From contig NZ_KB907284.1 of assembly GCF_000381905.1 (NCBI RefSeq), positions 1 to 49,140 on the forward strand: a stretch of DNA of 49,140 nt, written 5' to 3'. The notes below the pieces were generated by a model that searched no databases, was not told the DNA's origin, and saw only the letters and a program-made list of their open reading frames with translations. The position numbers were made by a program, and so were the translations under genes. Position 1 is the first letter of the stretch, and every line of letters begins with the position of its first letter. Positions 14,674 to 23,579 of the stretch are shown here, piece after piece. The stretch comes from Paenibacillus fonticola DSM 21315 (GTDB lineage Bacteria > Bacillota > Bacilli > Paenibacillales > Paenibacillaceae).

Positions 14674-16236
14674 GTGAAGGACATGACAACCGCGCATGTA
14701 GAAGAGGTAATCAAACTGGCCAAGCAATACAATCTAATTCCGATCGTACGTCCGCTGCTGGCTGACATGGAGACGCCGATCCGGATATTTCGCCGTATCG
14801 CCCAGCGGGATAAAGCATTTCTGCTGGAAAGCGTAGAAGGGGGAATTCAGTGGGCCAGATATTCCTTCATTGGAACCGATCCTTTCATGATGGTGAGAGC
14901 CAAGAAAGGCAAGGTCTTCATCGAGCGGTCGGGAGAAGAAACAGAGCTGCCCGGTAAGCCACTTGAGGAGCTAAAAGCGATTTTGCGAAAATACCGGAGC
15001 CCTGAGCTCCCGGAAATGCCTCCATTTACAGGCGGGGCGATCGGTTTTTTTGGATACGATTTGCTTCAATATTACGAGAAGCTCCCGGCTCATAAAGTGG
15101 ATGATATGAACTTGCAGGATATTCAGTTTATGTTCTGTGACCGGGTCATTGTGTTCGATCATGTGAAGCAGCGCATTTTGCTCGTAGCAAACGTGCATGT
15201 CCAAGAGGGCGACAGCGATAGCGATATCCGCGGCACCTATGAACAAGCGCAGCGCGCCTTGGATGAAATGGCGGATCTGCTGCTCGACGAAGGGCCGGGG
15301 GAAAGGTTGAACCGCAGGCCGGTCCCTGGAGATGTCGAGCTTGGCGACATTCACTCGAATATGACGAAGGAGCAGTACATCTCCATGGTCGAACAGGGGA
15401 AAGAGTACATCCGCGCGGGAGATATTTTTCAGGTTGTGTTATCCCAGCGCTTTCATATCGAAACTGAAGTGGATCCCCTGCATGTATACCGGGTGCTGCG
15501 TACGATGAATCCTTCCCCTTATATGTATTATCTTAAAATGGGCGAGGAAATTATTGTAGGCACTTCTCCAGAAGCGCTGGTGAAAGTAGAGGGCGACCGG
15601 GTGGAAACCCGGCCCATCGCCGGTACGAGGCCGCGCGGAGGGACGGAGGTGGAAGATAAAGCGCTCGAGGCGGATTTGCTGCAGGATGAGAAGGAACGTG
15701 CCGAGCATTTGATGCTCGTTGATCTGGGACGGAACGATTTGGGCCGTGTATCGCAATTTGGCAGTGTGAAATGTGAATCATACATGGACATTGAGCGTTA
15801 TTCCCACGTTATGCATATGGTTTCCAAAGTGTCGGGCACGCTGCGCAGTGATAAAGACTTTTTTGACGCTTTTATTTCCTGCCTGCCGGCGGGAACGGTA
15901 TCTGGCGCGCCGAAGCTGCGGGCGATGGAAATTATCGCGGAATTGGAACGGGAAGCGCGCGGCACGTATGCAGGAGCGATCGGCTATTTGGGCTTCTCTG
16001 GCAACATGGACTCCTGCATTACGATCCGGACGATTGTGTTCAAGGACGGCAAAGCTTATGTTCAGGCCGGGGGCGGAATCGTCTGGGATTCGGTGCCGGA
16101 GAATGAATATCAGGAGTCGATGAACAAAGCCAAGGCGCTGTTGAAAGCTATTCGCATGGCGGAAATGATGTTCCCGGCAGAAGCGGGCGATGGAGCGGTC
16201 ATTAATCAGGATTATTTGTATGAATACACCCCTTAA
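14674..16236 (+). CDS. trpE: Anthranilate synthase component I
   Basis: Converts chorismate plus ammonia (from the TrpG/PabA glutaminase) to anthranilate. The 520-aa product has the LLES element (residues 50-53) of the tryptophan feedback site and the C-terminal chorismate-binding domain with DLGRNDLGRVSQFGSV, PAGTVSGAPKLRAMEII, GAIGYLGFSGNMDSCI and AGGGIVWDSVPENEY. The GTG at 14674 is chosen because AAGGAG at 14662-14667 is 6 nt away; ATG at 14683 is the alternative. No trpG lies in the operon, as in Bacillus where the glutaminase is shared with folate synthesis. It is governed by the TRAP attenuator upstream. Confidence 0.96.
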   Translation: MKDMTTAHVEEVIKLAKQYNLIPIVRPLLADMETPIRIFRRIAQRDKAFLLESVEGGIQWARYSFIGTDPFMMVRAKKGKVFIERSGEETELPGKPLEELKAILRKYRSPELPEMPPFTGGAIGFFGYDLLQYYEKLPAHKVDDMNLQDIQFMFCDRVIVFDHVKQRILLVANVHVQEGDSDSDIRGTYEQAQRALDEMADLLLDEGPGERLNRRPVPGDVELGDIHSNMTKEQYISMVEQGKEYIRAGDIFQVVLSQRFHIETEVDPLHVYRVLRTMNPSPYMYYLKMGEEIIVGTSPEALVKVEGDRVETRPIAGTRPRGGTEVEDKALEADLLQDEKERAEHLMLVDLGRNDLGRVSQFGSVKCESYMDIERYSHVMHMVSKVSGTLRSDKDFFDAFISCLPAGTVSGAPKLRAMEIIAELEREARGTYAGAIGYLGFSGNMDSCITIRTIVFKDGKAYVQAGGGIVWDSVPENEYQESMNKAKALLKAIRMAEMMFPAEAGDGAVINQDYLYEYTP

Positions 16237-16261
16237 AAAATTAGAGATAGAGGAGGAACAG

Positions 16262-17305
16262 ATGATGAGCGGACAGCAAATGCTGCAATCGGTGCTTAAC
16301 CGTATTATACAAGGACATGATTTAGGGCGGGATGAAGCCCGCAGCGTGATGGAAATGATCATGAACGGTGAAATGACGCATGCCCAGATCGGCGCTCTCC
16401 TGGCGGCGCTTAGAATGAAAGGGGAGACTGTGGATGAAATTGCCGGGTTTGCCGAAGTAATGCGGAACCATGCGCACCGCTTGCATACGGAAACGAGCCA
16501 ACTGCTCGATACGTGCGGGACCGGGGGATCGGGAATTCACAAGTTCAACATTTCGACGACATCCGCCATTGTGGCATCTTCCGTATCCGTAAGGGTCGCC
16601 AAGCACGGCAATCGTTCGGCCTCGGGCCGTGCGGGAAGCGCCGATGTGCTGGAAGCGCTGGGCGTCAATATTCATCTTAGCGCGGATCAGGCCAAGAGCT
16701 GTCTGGACGATATCGGAATTTGCTTCCTCTTCGCCCAGCTTTATCATCCATCGATGAAATATGCGGCAGCGCCGCGTAAAGAGCTGGGGGTACGCACGGT
16801 ATTCAACATGCTTGGCCCGCTTACTAATCCAGCCGGCGCGGATCGCCAGGTTCTGGGCATCTATGACCGCGATCGGACGGAGACCGTAGCTGAAGTATTG
16901 CGGGAGCTCGGCTTGAAGCGTGCGCTTGTCGTTGCAAGCGCAGAAGGGCTGGATGAGATCAGCATTTCTTCAGCGACGCGCATATCGGAATTGCGGAATG
17001 GGGCCGTAACGACATATGAGCTGAATCCTAGTGAGCTTGGCCTTGGAACTTATCCGCTCAGCGAGATGATGGGCGGGGATCCGGCCACGAACGCAGATAT
17101 TATCCGGCGGGTGCTGCAGGGAGAACGGGGCGCTTACCGGGATGTCGTCCTGGCCAATGCAGGGGCATGTGTCTACGTCTCGGGCCTAGCCAACAGCATT
17201 CGTGAAGGGGTCGTCATCGCCGCGGAATCGATTGATTCCGGGAAAGCTTACAGCAAGCTGCAGCAGCTTATTCAAACAACGGAGGCATTGAACTATGTAT
17301 CTTGA
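16262..17305 (+). CDS. trpD: Anthranilate phosphoribosyltransferase
   Basis: Transfers phosphoribosyl from PRPP to anthranilate. The 347-aa product has the PRPP loop DTCGTGGSGIHKFNISTTSA, the KHGNRSASGRAGSADVLEALG stretch and NMLGPLTNPAGADRQVLGIY, diagnostic of the family. The start at 16262 follows AGGAGG at 16251-16256; ATG at 16265 is equally possible. It lies 25 nt after trpE and overlaps trpC by 11 nt. Confidence 0.97.
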   Translation: MMSGQQMLQSVLNRIIQGHDLGRDEARSVMEMIMNGEMTHAQIGALLAALRMKGETVDEIAGFAEVMRNHAHRLHTETSQLLDTCGTGGSGIHKFNISTTSAIVASSVSVRVAKHGNRSASGRAGSADVLEALGVNIHLSADQAKSCLDDIGICFLFAQLYHPSMKYAAAPRKELGVRTVFNMLGPLTNPAGADRQVLGIYDRDRTETVAEVLRELGLKRALVVASAEGLDEISISSATRISELRNGAVTTYELNPSELGLGTYPLSEMMGGDPATNADIIRRVLQGERGAYRDVVLANAGACVYVSGLANSIREGVVIAAESIDSGKAYSKLQQLIQTTEALNYVS

Positions 17306-18098
17306 TAAAATTGTTGAAACGAAGCGGCAGGAGGTCGCGCAACTGGCGGCCCATTTTTCGCAAAATGAAGCAGAACGGCGGATTGCCAATATGGCTCCGA
17401 CCCGGGGGTTCTACCGGGCATTGGCCGAGAGGCCAAACCGTAAACTGGGCTTAATAGCTGAAGTGAAGAAGGCATCGCCGTCCAAAGGGCTGATTCGGGA
17501 AGATTTTCATCCGGTGGACATTGCCCGCAGTTATGAGGCTGCCGGAGCGGATTGTATTTCTGTACTTACGGATGAAGCATATTTCCAGGGCAGCCCCGAT
17601 TATTTGGCGGCGATCCGTGAAGCGGTGCAGTTGCCGCTTCTGCGCAAGGATTTCATCATTGATGAGCGGCAAATATTCGAAGCGAGATTGCTTGGGGCCG
17701 ATGCGGTCCTGCTCATCGCAGCAATATTGGACGATATCCAGCTGCGGGATTATTTGCAGGCTGCGGAGTCCATCGGTCTTGACGCTTTGGTGGAGGTTCA
17801 TGATTATTCCGAGATGGAACGGGTATTAAGTCTGGGCAGCGCCAAACTGGTAGGCATTAACAATCGGAATTTAAAGACGTTTGAGACGGCTTTGCAGGTG
17901 ACAGCGGATTTGGCCAAGCAGGTGCCGGCGGATGTGACGCTGATCAGTGAGAGCGGCATTCAGACGCCGGAGGATATTCAATATTTGGCCGCCTGCGGGG
18001 CGAAAGGAGTTTTGGTTGGCGAGACTTTTATGCGCAAGCCGAATGTGGAGCAGGCGGTTTATGACCTGATGGGCCCGTTAGGCAAAGTGGAACCATAA
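17295..18098 (+). CDS. trpC: Indole-3-glycerol phosphate synthase
   Basis: Closes the ring of carboxyphenylaminodeoxyribulose phosphate to indole-3-glycerol phosphate. A (beta/alpha)8 barrel of 267 aa with IAEVKKASPSKGLI (catalytic lysine), LRKDFIIDERQIFEARLLGAD, GINNRNLKTFE and SESGIQTPEDI, all characteristic. It is monofunctional, not fused to TrpF. GGAGG at 17281-17285 lies inside the end of trpD, so translation is coupled. Confidence 0.97.
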   Translation: MYLDKIVETKRQEVAQLAAHFSQNEAERRIANMAPTRGFYRALAERPNRKLGLIAEVKKASPSKGLIREDFHPVDIARSYEAAGADCISVLTDEAYFQGSPDYLAAIREAVQLPLLRKDFIIDERQIFEARLLGADAVLLIAAILDDIQLRDYLQAAESIGLDALVEVHDYSEMERVLSLGSAKLVGINNRNLKTFETALQVTADLAKQVPADVTLISESGIQTPEDIQYLAACGAKGVLVGETFMRKPNVEQAVYDLMGPLGKVEP

Positions 18099-18140
18099 TC
18101 AACTTATTTATAGCTATTTTAGAAGGGAGTCCATATGTAA

Positions 18141-18809
18141 ATGAAGCGCACATCGGTAAAAATTTGTGGACTTCAATCCGTTGAAGTGCTAAAATCTATA
18201 GTACACTTACCTATCGATTATGTCGGTTTTGTGTTCGCCAGGAGCAAGCGCCAGGTGAGCGGAGCTAAAGCAGCCGAATTGATTCCTATTCTAAAAGAAT
18301 GGCAGACAGCCGCCGCGCCTTTGAGTGTTGGCGTGTTCGTTAATCCCACTCTACTGGAGCTTTCGCATATTTTAGCGGAGGCTCCTCTCGATATAATACA
18401 GCTGCATGGGGCGGAGACGCCTGATTTCTGCAGGGAAGTGAAGCAAAATCTCGGAGTGAAAGTATTCAAAGCTCTGTCGGTCAAAGAAGATGGCTCCATT
18501 CATGATGCTCATCCTTTAGCTGGGTATGAAGGAGCTATCGACGGCTTGCTGCTGGATACGTATGATCCCCTTTACGGTGGAGGGTCTGGAAAGACCTTCG
18601 CCTGGGAACGGGCACAGCCCTATAAAGAGTGGGCCGAGGAGCATCAGGTAGAATTTCTGGCGGCCGGCGGGCTGCATGCGGACAATGTAGAGGAACTAAT
18701 CGCTCTCATATCGCCGGATGGCGTGGATGTTTCCAGCGGCGTAGAGACAGATGGAGTGAAAGATATTTCAAAAATTACAGCATTCGTAGAGAGGGTGAAA
18801 GGCATATGA
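18141..18809 (+). CDS. trpF: Phosphoribosylanthranilate isomerase
   Basis: Amadori rearrangement step of Trp synthesis. A 222-aa barrel beginning KICGLQSVE, with the catalytic cysteine in that motif, VGVFVNP, IQLHGAE and the phosphate-binding LAAGGLHADNV and GVDVSSGVET. The start at 18141 follows AAGGGAG (18123-18129) by 11 nt. Between them is an ATG immediately followed by TAA (18135-18140), a start-stop mini-ORF closer to the ribosome site. It overlaps trpB by 4 nt. Confidence 0.95.
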   Translation: MKRTSVKICGLQSVEVLKSIVHLPIDYVGFVFARSKRQVSGAKAAELIPILKEWQTAAAPLSVGVFVNPTLLELSHILAEAPLDIIQLHGAETPDFCREVKQNLGVKVFKALSVKEDGSIHDAHPLAGYEGAIDGLLLDTYDPLYGGGSGKTFAWERAQPYKEWAEEHQVEFLAAGGLHADNVEELIALISPDGVDVSSGVETDGVKDISKITAFVERVKGI

Positions 18810-20005
18810 CGCAAGTACCTGACGAAAAAGGGCGCTTTGGTCCTTTTGGGGGCCGGTATGTGCCGGAGACATTAATGAATGCGCTCATCGAGCTGGAGGA
18901 GTCGTATCGTAAATATGAAGACGACCCTGAGTTTATAGAGGAGATCCGCTATTTGCTGAAGCAGTATTCCGGAAGAGAAACTCCGCTCTATTATGCCAAC
19001 CGTCTGACAGAACAGCTGGGCGGAGCTAAAATTTATTTGAAGCGCGAGGACTTGAACCATACCGGGGCGCACAAAATCAACAACGCGATCGGTCAGGCGC
19101 TGCTCGCAAAGCGCATGGGCAAAAACAAGGTGATCGCGGAGACGGGCGCTGGACAGCATGGTGTGGCGACCGCTACGGTTGCCGCCTTGCTCGGCCTAGA
19201 GTGTAAAGTGTTCATGGGCGAGGAAGATACGAAGCGTCAGCAGCTTAACGTATTTCGCATGAAGCTGCTTGGAGCGGAGGTTGTTCCGGTTGTATCCGGA
19301 ACGAGAACGCTGAAGGATGCTTGTAACGAAGCGCTGCGCTACTGGGTCAGCAATGTGCAGGATACGTTCTATATATTGGGGTCGGCAACCGGACCGCATC
19401 CTTACCCGATGATGGTTCGCAACTTTCAGCGCATCATCGGCGACGAGACACGGCGGCAAATTGTCGAAGCGGAAGGACGGCTGCCGGATATGCTTGTAGC
19501 CGCGGTAGGCGGCGGCAGCAATGCGATAGGCATGTTCTATCCGTTCGTACAGGATGTCGACGTGCAAATGATCGGCGTGGAAGCGGCCGGCAAAGGCGTC
19601 GATACGGAACACCACGCGGCGACGATGACCAAAGGATCGAAAGGGGTGTTTCAGGGCGCGTTGAGCTATCTGCTGCAGGATGACTATGGTCAGGTACAGC
19701 CTGCGCATTCGATTTCGGCAGGCCTTGATTATCCCGGCGTCGGTCCAGAACACTCGTATTTAAAAGATATTAAGCGCGCCCAGTATGTACCGATTACAGA
19801 TGCCGAAGCATTGGATGCCCTTGGCTTGCTGAGCCGTACCGAGGGCATTATTCCCGCATTGGAGTCCGCGCATGCTGTAGCGCAGGTTGTAAAGCTGGCT
19901 CCAGCAATGAGCCCGGATCAAATTATCGTCATCTGCTTATCGGGGCGCGGGGATAAGGATGTCGAGTCGATTATGGCTTATTCGGAAGGAGGTAAGCTTT
20001 CATGA
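18806..20005 (+). CDS. trpB: Tryptophan synthase beta chain
   Basis: PLP enzyme condensing indole and serine to tryptophan in an alpha2-beta2 complex with TrpA. The 399-aa product starts MTQVPDEKGRFGPFGGRYVP and has the PLP lysine in HTGAHKINNAIGQALLAKRM, AETGAGQHGVATATVAALLG, the glycine-rich phosphate site AVGGGSNAIGMF and CLSGRGDKD. The ATG at 18806 overlaps the trpF stop (ATGA). A longer reading frame reaches back to 18629 but lies within trpF and is not used. Confidence 0.98.
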   Translation: MTQVPDEKGRFGPFGGRYVPETLMNALIELEESYRKYEDDPEFIEEIRYLLKQYSGRETPLYYANRLTEQLGGAKIYLKREDLNHTGAHKINNAIGQALLAKRMGKNKVIAETGAGQHGVATATVAALLGLECKVFMGEEDTKRQQLNVFRMKLLGAEVVPVVSGTRTLKDACNEALRYWVSNVQDTFYILGSATGPHPYPMMVRNFQRIIGDETRRQIVEAEGRLPDMLVAAVGGGSNAIGMFYPFVQDVDVQMIGVEAAGKGVDTEHHAATMTKGSKGVFQGALSYLLQDDYGQVQPAHSISAGLDYPGVGPEHSYLKDIKRAQYVPITDAEALDALGLLSRTEGIIPALESAHAVAQVVKLAPAMSPDQIIVICLSGRGDKDVESIMAYSEGGKLS

Positions 20006-20823
20006 ATGCAGCGGCGTTAAATGATTTGGACTTGACTTTTGAGCGGCTTCGAGCCGAGGGAAAGGCAGCGCTTATGCCGTTTATTACCGTCGGTGATCCC
20101 GATCCTGATACTACAGTGGACATTCTCGTCGCACTGCAGGAAGCCGGGGCCGATATTGTAGAGCTTGGCGTTCCCTATTCCGATCCGCTGGCTGACGGAC
20201 CTGTCATTCAACGGGCTTCCGAACGCGCCCTTGTACGCCGGATTACGATCGAGACTTGCCTAGATACGGCAAGGAAGGCCAAAGAGCGCGGGGTGACGAT
20301 GCCGTTCGTGTTGTTTACTTATTACAATCCAGCTTTGCAGCTAGGATTGGATCGTTTCTTTGCCATGCTGCAGGAGGCGGACATCAGCGGGGTCATTATT
20401 CCCGATCTGCCTTTTGAAGAATCTAAAGAAGTATTGGCATTAGCGGATGCTGCCAACATCAGGCTCGTCCCGCTCGTCGCCCCGACTTCCAACGACCGGA
20501 TTGCCCGGATTTTGTCCGCAGCGCGAGGGTTCATTTATTGCGTATCCTCCTTAGGCGTTACCGGGGAGAGAGCTTCATTCTTTGAAGGGGTAGAACACTT
20601 CATTAATTCCGTCAAAGCGCAAACCGATTTGCCTGTGGCGATAGGTTTTGGCATTTCCAGCAATGAGCAGGTGCGCCGCTTCTCGGAAATTTGCGACGGC
20701 GTCGTCATCGGCAGTGCGATCGTTCGCAAAATCGAGGAATCTATACCGTTCCTGCAGAACAAAGACACGAAGTCACAGGGCATATTGCAAATCCGTGATT
20801 TTGTGGCACAATTAAAATCATAG
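20002..20823 (+). CDS. trpA: Tryptophan synthase alpha chain
   Basis: Cleaves indole-3-glycerol phosphate to indole and glyceraldehyde 3-phosphate, channelled to TrpB. The 273-aa barrel shows ALMPFITVGDPDPDTT, the catalytic Glu/Asp region VELGVPYSDPLADGPVIQRA, IIPDLPFEE, SSLGVTGER and GFGISSNEQ. The start overlaps the trpB stop (ATGA), after an AAGGAGG ribosome site within trpB. Confidence 0.97.
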   Translation: MNAAALNDLDLTFERLRAEGKAALMPFITVGDPDPDTTVDILVALQEAGADIVELGVPYSDPLADGPVIQRASERALVRRITIETCLDTARKAKERGVTMPFVLFTYYNPALQLGLDRFFAMLQEADISGVIIPDLPFEESKEVLALADAANIRLVPLVAPTSNDRIARILSAARGFIYCVSSLGVTGERASFFEGVEHFINSVKAQTDLPVAIGFGISSNEQVRRFSEICDGVVIGSAIVRKIEESIPFLQNKDTKSQGILQIRDFVAQLKS

Positions 20824-20847
20824 TGTTATTTTAAGGAGGAACTTCTG

Positions 20848-21945
20848 ATGCTGCCAAAATCCCGAATAGTTAATCTTCCCGTTTACCAGCCAGGTAAACC
20901 AGCTGAGGAAGTGAAGAAGGAATTGGGCCTGGAGGAAGTCATTAAACTGGCCTCCAATGAAAATCCTTATGGCTGCTCCCCTCGAGTACGCGAGGCGATT
21001 GAAGCAGAATTTACTAACATTACGCAATATCCTGACGGCAGCTCTGCCGAGTTGACGGGGGAGCTAGCAGCGTTTTTGGGCGTAAAGCAGGAGCAAATTA
21101 TTTTCGGCTGCGGTTCAGATGAAGTGATCGCTTTGATTTGCCGGGCATTTTTGCTGCCTGGTGACGAGACGGTTATGGCTGATCAGACCTTTTCCGTCTA
21201 TAATACAAATTCGCAGATCGAAGGCGCTGTTATCGTTGAAGTTCCTTTGAAGGATGGTACTCACGATCTGGATGCCATGCTGGCCAAAGTCAGCGAGAAG
21301 ACGAAGATCGTCTGGATCTGTAATCCAAACAATCCGACAGGCACGATCGTTTCAGACGATGCGTTAACCTCTTTCCTGGATCGGATTCCAAGCCATGTTC
21401 TCGTTGTGCTGGATGAGGCATATGCCGAATACGTGACAGACAGCTCCTATACCGACGGCATCAGCCTGCTTGGCAAATATTCCAACGTTATTGTGCTGCG
21501 TACTTTTTCCAAAATTTATGGGCTTGCTTCCTTGCGAATCGGGTTTGGCGTTGGACAGCCTGAAGTGATTCAACTGATCAACCGGGTACGCGAACCGTTT
21601 AATACGTCCCGTTTCGGTCAGGCTGCTGCCAAGGCAGCCATCGCCGATCAGGCGTTTGTCAAGGAATGCCGGGATAACAATTATAGAGGCCTTCAATACT
21701 TAAGTGCGGAGTTCGACCGTCTCGGTTTGGCTTATTTTCCGACTCATGGCAATTTTATATTAGTGCAGGTCAAGGAACCGGGCGCAGAAGTATTCCAGGA
21801 TTTGATGAAGCTGGGCATTATTATCCGGGCAGGATTTAACAAATATCCGGACTATATCCGGGTGACTGTCGGAACGCCGGAGCAGAATGCAAAGTTCATT
21901 GCTGCATTGGAGCAAGTATTGAGCAAGCGTAAAGCACAGGTCTAA
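20848..21945 (+). CDS. hisC: Histidinol-phosphate aminotransferase
   Basis: PLP transaminase for histidine synthesis that, as in Bacillus, probably also serves Tyr and Phe synthesis. The 365-aa product has KLASNENPYGCSP near the N-terminus, CNPNNPTG, VVLDEAYAEY and the PLP lysine in RTFSKIYGLASLRIGFG. An AAGGAGG site lies 24 nt after trpA, so it continues the trp operon. Its location here rather than in a his operon is a Bacillales trait. Confidence 0.95.
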   Translation: MLPKSRIVNLPVYQPGKPAEEVKKELGLEEVIKLASNENPYGCSPRVREAIEAEFTNITQYPDGSSAELTGELAAFLGVKQEQIIFGCGSDEVIALICRAFLLPGDETVMADQTFSVYNTNSQIEGAVIVEVPLKDGTHDLDAMLAKVSEKTKIVWICNPNNPTGTIVSDDALTSFLDRIPSHVLVVLDEAYAEYVTDSSYTDGISLLGKYSNVIVLRTFSKIYGLASLRIGFGVGQPEVIQLINRVREPFNTSRFGQAAAKAAIADQAFVKECRDNNYRGLQYLSAEFDRLGLAYFPTHGNFILVQVKEPGAEVFQDLMKLGIIIRAGFNKYPDYIRVTVGTPEQNAKFIAALEQVLSKRKAQV

Positions 21946-21965
21946 TTTCGGCATAGTTCCGATAG

Positions 21966-21990
21966 AGGGAAGCTGCTGATCAGCTTCCCT
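21966..21990 (+). terminator. Strong hairpin between hisC and tyrA, without T tract
   Basis: AGGGAAGCTG (21966-21975) pairs perfectly with CAGCTTCCCT (21981-21990) around a 5-nt loop. The following sequence is aaatctaaatc, not a T run, so classic intrinsic termination is doubtful; mRNA stabilisation or factor-dependent termination is possible. Confidence 0.55.
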
Positions 21991-22022
21991 AAATCTAAAT
22001 CGCAGAAATCGAGTGAAAATTC

Positions 22023-23123
22023 ATGTCAATAAAAGTAGCAATATTTGGCGTAGGATTGATCGGCGGGTCGCTGGCGCTTTGCCTCAAGGGCAAGCCCGGC
22101 ATCACCGTCGTAGGACATAGCCATCGTCCCCAATCCTTGCAAAGAATTATGGATCGCGGCGTCGTTGACGCCGTTACTTTATCTATGGAGGAAGCGGTTA
22201 GCGGGGCCGACTTCATTTTTTTGTGCGTTCCTGTAGGAAATTTGGAACCGTATCTCCGCAAGTTAAGCGAACTGCCGCTCAAGGAAGGGTGCATTATTAC
22301 TGACGTAGGGAGTACCAAGGCTTCCGTAACTGCCTGCGCACAGACGCTTAACCAGCCTGGTGTTTATTTTATCGGGGGTCATCCGATGGCAGGTTCGGAA
22401 CGCTCGGGAGTAGAAGCGGCCTCTACGCTTTTATTTGAGAACGCTTATTATGTACTTACCCCTTCTGGCGATGTTCCTGAAGCATCCTATGCGCGTCTCG
22501 AGGAACTGCTGACCCATACGAAAGCGCAGATCGTCCGGGTTGATCCGGTAAAGCATGACGAGATTGTCGGCGCGATCAGCCATTTGCCCCATATTATCGC
22601 TGTGGCGCTTGTGAACCAAATCCGCAATTATAACGATGCCGATACGGACGGATTGTACCAAATGCTCGCTGCAGGAGGCTTCCGTGACATTACAAGGATC
22701 GCATCAAGCGATCCGGTCATATGGCGCGACATTTTACTTAGCAATAGGGACATTCTGCTTGCCCTGCTCAAGGATTGGAATCAGGAAATCGACGGCTTTA
22801 TATCTTTGCTGGAGTCCCGGGACGGGCAAGGGATCGAGGCAGCGTTCGAGAAAGCCAATCGATTCCGCAGCGAGCTTCCGGAACGGCGCAAAGGGGCGAT
22901 TACTTCTTTATTTGATATATATATTGACGTACCGGACCATCCAGGAATTATCGGTCAAATTGCAACGGTGCTTGGAGACCGGCATATTAACCTCAGCAAC
23001 ATGCAAATTATCGAGAGCCGGGAGGACGTTCCCGGTGTAATGCGCTTATCATTCCGCCAGGAAGAGGATATGGAGAAAGCGAAGCAATTGCTGCAATCTT
23101 TAAATTACAAAGTGTATGTTTAA
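22023..23123 (+). CDS. tyrA: Prephenate dehydrogenase with ACT domain
   Basis: Oxidatively decarboxylates prephenate to 4-hydroxyphenylpyruvate for tyrosine. The 366-aa product has the N-terminal NAD-binding GVGLIGGSLALCLKG, the catalytic region GGHPMAGSERSGVEAAS and the helical dimerisation domain. A C-terminal ACT domain from about residue 297 (VPDHPGIIGQIATVLGD) probably senses an aromatic amino acid. The ribosome site is weak. In Bacillus the EPSP synthase gene follows; here the operon ends after tyrA. Confidence 0.95.
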   Translation: MSIKVAIFGVGLIGGSLALCLKGKPGITVVGHSHRPQSLQRIMDRGVVDAVTLSMEEAVSGADFIFLCVPVGNLEPYLRKLSELPLKEGCIITDVGSTKASVTACAQTLNQPGVYFIGGHPMAGSERSGVEAASTLLFENAYYVLTPSGDVPEASYARLEELLTHTKAQIVRVDPVKHDEIVGAISHLPHIIAVALVNQIRNYNDADTDGLYQMLAAGGFRDITRIASSDPVIWRDILLSNRDILLALLKDWNQEIDGFISLLESRDGQGIEAAFEKANRFRSELPERRKGAITSLFDIYIDVPDHPGIIGQIATVLGDRHINLSNMQIIESREDVPGVMRLSFRQEEDMEKAKQLLQSLNYKVYV

Positions 23124-23186
23124 GCGGCGCTGGTGCTGGAGGCACCTTATGCCCAAACAAAAATGAAAGCGATTTAAAAAATAGTG

Positions 23187-23216
23187 TTGACAGAATGAAA
23201 ACGTATACAATATAAT
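23187..23216 (+). promoter_or_regulatory. Consensus sigma-A promoter of a short transcription unit
   Basis: A perfect TTGACA (23187-23192), an 18-nt spacer and a perfect TATAAT (23211-23216), the strongest promoter match in the window. It drives no adjacent open reading frame; a terminator lies about 80 nt downstream. Confidence 0.85.
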
Positions 23217-23222
23217 AGAACT

Positions 23223-23305
23223 ACAGTATGGTTTCTCTCCACTCCTATCCAATAACTGTTGCTCTATATTGAGCAGTGACCACTTCATAGTGGTCTTTTT
23301 TTTTT
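23223..23305 (+). ncRNA. Candidate small regulatory RNA
   Basis: A predicted transcript of about 80 nt from the consensus promoter at 23187-23216 to the terminator ending at 23305. It contains no plausible reading frame with a ribosome site. The 5' part holds an unpaired C-rich tract (23234-23250, tctctccactcctatcc) that could base-pair with Shine-Dalgarno regions of target mRNAs. A small hairpin (TGCTC 23260-23264 with GAGCA 23271-23275) and the terminator follow. This architecture is that of trans-acting small RNAs in Firmicutes. A leader of the sigma factor gene is less likely because that gene has its own promoter at 23412. Confidence 0.6.
23278..23305 (+). terminator. Intrinsic terminator of the candidate small RNA
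   Basis: GACCACT (23278-23284), loop TCAT, AGTGGTC (23289-23295), then ten T residues. Confidence 0.92.
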
Positions 23306-23411
23306 GCCATTTTTAGAAAAATACTAAATTTATGCAACATTTCATCCGGCAATTGCGTTTAAGGGAAGAAGGGGCACATACATAGCAATTATTTTTCAAA
23401 TGAAAAATCTA

Positions 23412-23420
23412 TGGTATAAT
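23412..23420 (+). promoter_or_regulatory. Extended -10 promoter of the sigma factor operon
   Basis: TGGTATAAT is a perfect extended -10; the -35 region (TTTTCA near 23393) is weak. It lies about 160 nt before the sigma factor start. Confidence 0.6.
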
Positions 23421-23579
23421 ATTCAAGGACTGGGTGGCAGTTTGCTAATACAGAAATATTATGGTTTTATGAAGATGAAAATTTATTAAAACCGCAACTT
23501 TTTACGTCCTGTTCGGTAATATAGAGTAGAGAGTCGAACGGGAAGAAGCACATGGATGGGCGAGGAGGATCGCACTCAA

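Noticed and set aside
18629..18805. N-terminal extension of trpB
   Set aside because: It lies wholly within trpF and the true TrpB start MTQVPDEKG is at 18806 with an ATGA overlap.
23519..23533. GAG/TAG triplets near the sigma factor gene as a second TRAP site
   Set aside because: Only two or three triplets, not in continuing 5-nt register; far below the eleven needed.
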